Below, piece after piece: positions 35,749-39,560 of a stretch of DNA of 39,560 nucleotides. Every line of letters begins with the position of its first letter. Position 1 is the first letter of the stretch. The notes beneath the pieces were generated by a model. That model made no database searches and was not told the DNA's origin. It worked only from the letters and a program-made list of their open reading frames with translations. This stretch comes from a virus: IMG/VR virus record IMGVR_UViG_3300034104_006876, positions 1 through 39,560 of that record; one strand, written 5' to 3'. Both the position numbers and the translations under genes were made by a program.

Positions 35749-38229
35749 ATGACAATATCAGGCGCCGAAGAAACATTCAAAAAAATATCACCTCTTATTG
35801 AGGCACAATTTCCTGCATTCATACGTGAAGAAGGACCCCGATTTGTATCCTTCTTAAAAGCTTATTATGAATTTATGGAGCAGTCTGGTCAGGCTGTTAA
35901 TGCGACCCGAAGCTTAATTGATAATCAAGATATAGATCGAACTTTAGATTCATTTGTTGAATATTTTCAACGCGAATTTATGTTAAACATTCCAAAAGAT
36001 GTTTTGGCCGATAAAAGATTACTTGTCAAGCATATTAGAGATTTCTATAGAACTAGAGGATCTAAATTTTCATATGATTTTCTATTCTATGCGCTGTTCA
36101 ATAAGCAAATAGAGATTGTTTATCCTGGTGATTTTATACTAAGAGCATCTGATGGTAGATGGGTACGAGAGACAATACTTAGAGTTGGTAATCCATTTTC
36201 AACACTACCTACTAATTTAGACGGTAGAAATATTGTCGGATCAGTTTCAGGTGCGACGGCTCGGGTACAGAAAGTTACTCGCGTTGTGGTTCTTGGTCAT
36301 CCACTATTTGAATTGCTTGTTGAAAATGTTGTTGGTGAGTTTATTGATGGTGAAACTGTATCTGATGATTTAGGTAATAATGCAACAATTACTTCAGCAT
36401 TTGGTAGCTTAATTGGTATTGAACAAGTTGTTGATCCCGGTGCTTTTCACCAATCCGGCGATTCTGTTATAATAACCTCATCAGGGGCTACAGCATCAGC
36501 AAGAGTAGCATCAACAAATGATTTAGGACCAGTATCATTTCGCATCAATAGAGGAGGTAGTGGTTATCGTTTAGGTCAAACTGCAATAATTGTGGAAGGT
36601 GGATCGGGCACTGGTGCGGCTGCTATTGTTACATCTTTATCTAATACTACATTTGTTAGTTTAAATACAAATCAGATAGCACCATTATCTAATGTAGTTC
36701 TTAATACGGGCCCAACATTCGTATCTCTTGGTACAAATACAGCTTCGGTATCTGCAAATTTGGCGGCGGCCAATATATCATCGACTCTTGCAACATCCTT
36801 AAATTTTGCAAATTCAGTTGCTGGATCAATTAATGCAATTTCAGTTACTAGTGTTGGTATTAATTACGTACCGGAATTACCAACAGTTACTACACGGGAT
36901 CAAATTGTATTCGAGCTAGGTGTGCCTGGCCAAGCTGGTAGACTTCAGGGTGATGATGCAGTAATTATTCCAATACGAGCACCCGGAGCAATTTCATCTC
37001 TTGGGGTAATATCATCGGATGCATCATTTGATAAATTTACTGATGCAATTGTAGTAAATTCTCGAGGCACCGCACCCACAATAGATCAGAATATTGATTT
37101 AGCAGGTAATCAGCGTTTTACCATTAGAAATACAACATATAACGCTGATATCAAACCTATTATTGCTGGCGTTATTACTCAGCCGGGTAGATACATTGAT
37201 ACTAAAGGCTTTCTTAGCTGGAATATGAGATTACAAGATAATGATTTTTATCAGGAATATTCATATCTGATTAAGGTCACAGAGATTGTAGATCGATATA
37301 GAGATGTTGTCAAGAGAGTATTGCATCCTGCAGGCTCTAAGATGTTTGGTAGCTATCAGTTTGTATCAAATACAAATCTATCACATAATCATGGTTTCAT
37401 TTATAGTCAAGAAGCAATTTTACCGATTACATTAAGTGTTAATAAGGCAACATTAAGATCGGCAAATGTATCCGTTGCTGCTCAAGATAGTCAAGCAGTT
37501 GGATTAACCTTTAGCCCATCAGGTAGACAAATGTACATGATTGGGTCGAATACGGATAGAGTATATCAATATAAATTATCAACAGCATTTGATGTATCAA
37601 CCGCAACTTATACTTCTAAAAATATATCAATTGCAAATACATCAACAACCGGTGCTGGTGATACATCACCAACCGATGTAAAATTTCATCCTGAAGGTCA
37701 TACAATGTATATTGTTGGTACCATTAGGGATAGAGTTTATCAATATTCTTTATCTAAAGCTTGGGATGTATCTACAGCAACATTTGCATCCAAAAGTGCA
37801 TTAGTATCATCACAAGATACTGCACCACAGTCTGTTGAATTTGGTGATAATGGTAGCAAGATGTATATTCTCGGTTCTACCAATGATAGAATTTTTCAAT
37901 ATACACTATCAACCCCGTGGGATGTTTCTACAGCAACGTATGCATCTAAATTTTTATCGGTGGCCACACAAGAAAATAGCCCACTAGCTATGGTTTTTGG
38001 TAGTGATGGTAAACAGGTTCTTGTAGTTGGTAGCACCACTGATACAGTTTATCAATATACACTATCAACGGCGTGGGATATTTCTACAGCAACATATGAT
38101 AATAAGAGCTTAAATGTTGGATCCCGAGAATCAGTTCCACATGGGTTAGCATTAAGCATAGATCAAACAAAATTGTTTGTTGTGGGTACATCAACCGACA
38201 CAGTTTATACCTACCAAAGGTCAACCTAG
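35749..38229 (+). CDS. gp7-position baseplate wedge protein fused to beta-propeller-like repeats
   Basis: 826 residues. The N-terminal 135 residues (EGPRFVSFLKAYYEFMEQSG, DRTLDSFVEYF, FYRTRGSKFSYDFLF, PGDFILRASDGRWVRE) resemble the N-terminal domain of wedge proteins found after gp6 in marine T4-like phages. A Gly/Ser/Ala-rich beta middle follows (140-560). The C-terminal 260 residues hold five repeats of about 50 residues with MYMIGSNTDRVYQYKLSTAF-like units (then DVSTATY). This suggests blades of a propeller, possibly a host-contact domain. No T4 gp7 similarity is obvious beyond position. Confidence 0.72.
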   Translation: MTISGAEETFKKISPLIEAQFPAFIREEGPRFVSFLKAYYEFMEQSGQAVNATRSLIDNQDIDRTLDSFVEYFQREFMLNIPKDVLADKRLLVKHIRDFYRTRGSKFSYDFLFYALFNKQIEIVYPGDFILRASDGRWVRETILRVGNPFSTLPTNLDGRNIVGSVSGATARVQKVTRVVVLGHPLFELLVENVVGEFIDGETVSDDLGNNATITSAFGSLIGIEQVVDPGAFHQSGDSVIITSSGATASARVASTNDLGPVSFRINRGGSGYRLGQTAIIVEGGSGTGAAAIVTSLSNTTFVSLNTNQIAPLSNVVLNTGPTFVSLGTNTASVSANLAAANISSTLATSLNFANSVAGSINAISVTSVGINYVPELPTVTTRDQIVFELGVPGQAGRLQGDDAVIIPIRAPGAISSLGVISSDASFDKFTDAIVVNSRGTAPTIDQNIDLAGNQRFTIRNTTYNADIKPIIAGVITQPGRYIDTKGFLSWNMRLQDNDFYQEYSYLIKVTEIVDRYRDVVKRVLHPAGSKMFGSYQFVSNTNLSHNHGFIYSQEAILPITLSVNKATLRSANVSVAAQDSQAVGLTFSPSGRQMYMIGSNTDRVYQYKLSTAFDVSTATYTSKNISIANTSTTGAGDTSPTDVKFHPEGHTMYIVGTIRDRVYQYSLSKAWDVSTATFASKSALVSSQDTAPQSVEFGDNGSKMYILGSTNDRIFQYTLSTPWDVSTATYASKFLSVATQENSPLAMVFGSDGKQVLVVGSTTDTVYQYTLSTAWDISTATYDNKSLNVGSRESVPHGLALSIDQTKLFVVGTSTDTVYTYQRST

Positions 38230-38233
38230 ACCT

Positions 38234-38241
38234 GATAAATA
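38234..38241 (+). promoter_or_regulatory. late promoter GATAAATA
   Basis: Identical to the box before gp25, 23 bases before the gp8 ATG at 38264. Confidence 0.6.
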
Positions 38242-38263
38242 ATGTGACTAGGAAAAGGTTCAG

Positions 38264-39560
38264 ATGACAAATAGAATCACTCCATTCTTTCGTTTAAATA
38301 CAGCCGATCAGTTGAAGGAGTCATTTGATGAGCCTTCACCGACTCGGCTTTACATGTTTATGGGTGGGGTAACACCTTTTGCTAATGATTCATCACCACC
38401 GGCAGTAACAAACAATCAATTTACTACAGAGTTTGATGTATATCGAGATATGGTTGCGCTAAAGAGAATCAATTCAACCGACATCATCTCAATTGCGCCT
38501 CGATATAACTGGACAAATAATACTGTATATACTGAATATAATGATAGAACTGCAAATCTATATGATAAGCAATTTTATGTGCTTACATCAGAAAACAATG
38601 TCTATAAGTGCATAGACAATAATAGAGGCGCAGTATCGATAGAAGAACCCTCTGGTATTAGCACATCAGTTGTTAGCACAGCCGATGGTTATCGTTGGAA
38701 GTTCTTATTTGCTATAACTACCGCCGATGCGCAAAAATTCTTAAATAGCTCTTATATTCCAGTTAGGGAGATAACTGCAAATAACGGAAGCGCACAGTGG
38801 TCGGTGCAGCAAGTTGCGGCCAATGGGTCAATTGACCATATTGTAGTTACATCCAATGGTAGTGGTTATATAAGCACGGCTAATACCTTCTTATCAGTAA
38901 CAAATTCGAGCGTGGTAAGATTAGAAACTAATGCATTACAGATTGACGGCGCATATACCGGATCAACTCTGTATATCTCATCCGGACTTGGTGTGGGTCA
39001 GCTTAGACGTATAACAAAATATGTTGGTACAGGTCGAGTGGTAACAGTTAACAACGCATTTACTATTACACCAAATACTTCATCGACTTATTCTATTGCG
39101 CCTACTGTGATAGTTAGTGGTGATAGTGGTGCAACTGCATCCATACGCGCAACCGCACATGTTTCTAATACATTGGGTGGCCAAGTTCGCAAAATCACCA
39201 TGATAACTAACGGTCGTAGTTATGGCGAAGCAAATGTAGCCATCATAGCAAATTCATCATATGGGTCAGGTGCTATCGCACAAGCTATCATATCACCAAG
39301 AGGTGGTCATGGTAGCAATGCACGCAAAGAATTAAATGCTAAGGATCTAATGCTTTCTGTATCTATAGCTGGTGGTGAGTCAAATACATTTCCAACAAAT
39401 AATGATTTTAGAACCATCGGTGTAATTAGAGATCCAAAGCTTAGAAGCGGGCCTGCAGCCAATGCATCGGTAATCGATCAGTGTCATCGTATAGTGCTAC
39501 AAAATGTGTCGGGCGACTACACCGCTGATGAAATTGTAACTGGTGGCGTAAGCGGCGCTA
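38264..39560 (+). CDS. 8: baseplate wedge subunit gp8 (partial, 3' end outside window)
   Basis: 432 residues are visible and the frame is open to the right edge. ATG 38264 follows AGGAAAAGG. Gp8-type blocks are RLYMFMGGVTPF, VYRDMVALKRINSTDII, APRYNWTNNTVY, KQFYVLTSENNVYKCIDNN and DGYRWKFLFAI, then beta-rich repeats with GSGYISTAN. Gp8 links the inner and outer baseplate wedge. The order gp25-gp6-(gp7-like)-gp8 is as in T4. Confidence 0.88.
   Translation, partial: MTNRITPFFRLNTADQLKESFDEPSPTRLYMFMGGVTPFANDSSPPAVTNNQFTTEFDVYRDMVALKRINSTDIISIAPRYNWTNNTVYTEYNDRTANLYDKQFYVLTSENNVYKCIDNNRGAVSIEEPSGISTSVVSTADGYRWKFLFAITTADAQKFLNSSYIPVREITANNGSAQWSVQQVAANGSIDHIVVTSNGSGYISTANTFLSVTNSSVVRLETNALQIDGAYTGSTLYISSGLGVGQLRRITKYVGTGRVVTVNNAFTITPNTSSTYSIAPTVIVSGDSGATASIRATAHVSNTLGGQVRKITMITNGRSYGEANVAIIANSSYGSGAIAQAIISPRGGHGSNARKELNAKDLMLSVSIAGGESNTFPTNNDFRTIGVIRDPKLRSGPAANASVIDQCHRIVLQNVSGDYTADEIVTGGVSGA

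Overview
The window is a piece of a T4-like (Straboviridae-related, formerly T4-type Myoviridae) tailed-phage genome. Recognisable T4-type genes are the single-stranded DNA-binding protein gp32, the helicase loader gp59, a gp33-like late coactivator, dNMP kinase (gp1-like), head-completion nuclease gp4, and a baseplate set: gp26, gp48-like, gp54-like, gp53, gp27-like, gp5-like, gp25, gp6 and gp8. An alphaproteobacterial host is likely (inference). The strongest reason is a circularly permuted, two-piece tmRNA, the gene form typical of Alphaproteobacteria; a SleB-type endolysin and Kdo-8-phosphate synthase fit a Gram-negative host.

Layout. 1-3265: very small, tightly packed accessory genes, an SGNH hydrolase-like gene and tRNA-Gln. 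3256-3561: tRNA-Leu, tRNA-Met and a structured, possibly pseudoknotted RNA that ends in a terminator. 3579-6454: an AT-rich block with a twitch-type radical SAM protein and two glycosyltransferases. 6462-7139: tRNA-Arg, a small gene, an atypical long-armed tRNA, then tRNA-Val, tRNA-Tyr and tRNA-Lys. 7140-8776 (minus strand): a secreted nuclease, an unknown AT-rich gene and a Lys/Ala-rich coiled-coil protein. 8875-13715: short-leader promoters driving small genes, an ATP-dependent DNA ligase, an acetyltransferase-like protein and a Gp88-family protein. 13716-15114 (minus): a second radical SAM protein and a holin-like membrane protein. 15129-18053: dNMP kinase, PhoH and a RecB-like exonuclease. 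18050-18430: the permuted tmRNA with a tRNA-like element between its two halves. 18482-22119: endolysin, KdsA, cupin, gp33-like, gp59 and gp32, closed by a perfect terminator. 22152-28337 (minus) and 28354-39560 (plus): divergent virion and baseplate modules; the window ends inside gp8.

Regulation visible in the DNA. Early-type promoters share TGTACA-N17-TATAAT (seven close matches). Four of them carry an upstream TGTGA-N8-TCACA palindrome, and two of those four also carry a perfect GGTTAAC-N4-GTTAACC palindrome. Two of the promoters place the -10 box so close to the ATG that the mRNA should be leaderless. Three consensus sigma-70-like promoters (TTGACA-N17-TATAAG or TAGTAT) drive the tRNA cluster, the tmRNA and gp32. 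T4-type late promoters (NATAAATA) lie 21-28 bases before gp48, gp25, gp8 and the holin-like gene, with a near match before a small gene at 16328.

How it works together (inference). The tRNAs read AGA, UUA, AUA, GUA, AAA and CAA codons and would support an AT-leaning late transcriptome. The tmRNA would rescue stalled ribosomes. gp32, gp59, ligase, exonuclease and dNMP kinase serve replication. Glycosyltransferases, radical SAM enzymes, KdsA and cupin look like auxiliary genes acting on surface glycans or another phage modification. A -1 slippery T-run at the end of gp26 probably makes a longer baseplate-hub assembly factor. No CRISPR array, insertion sequence or integrase was seen.
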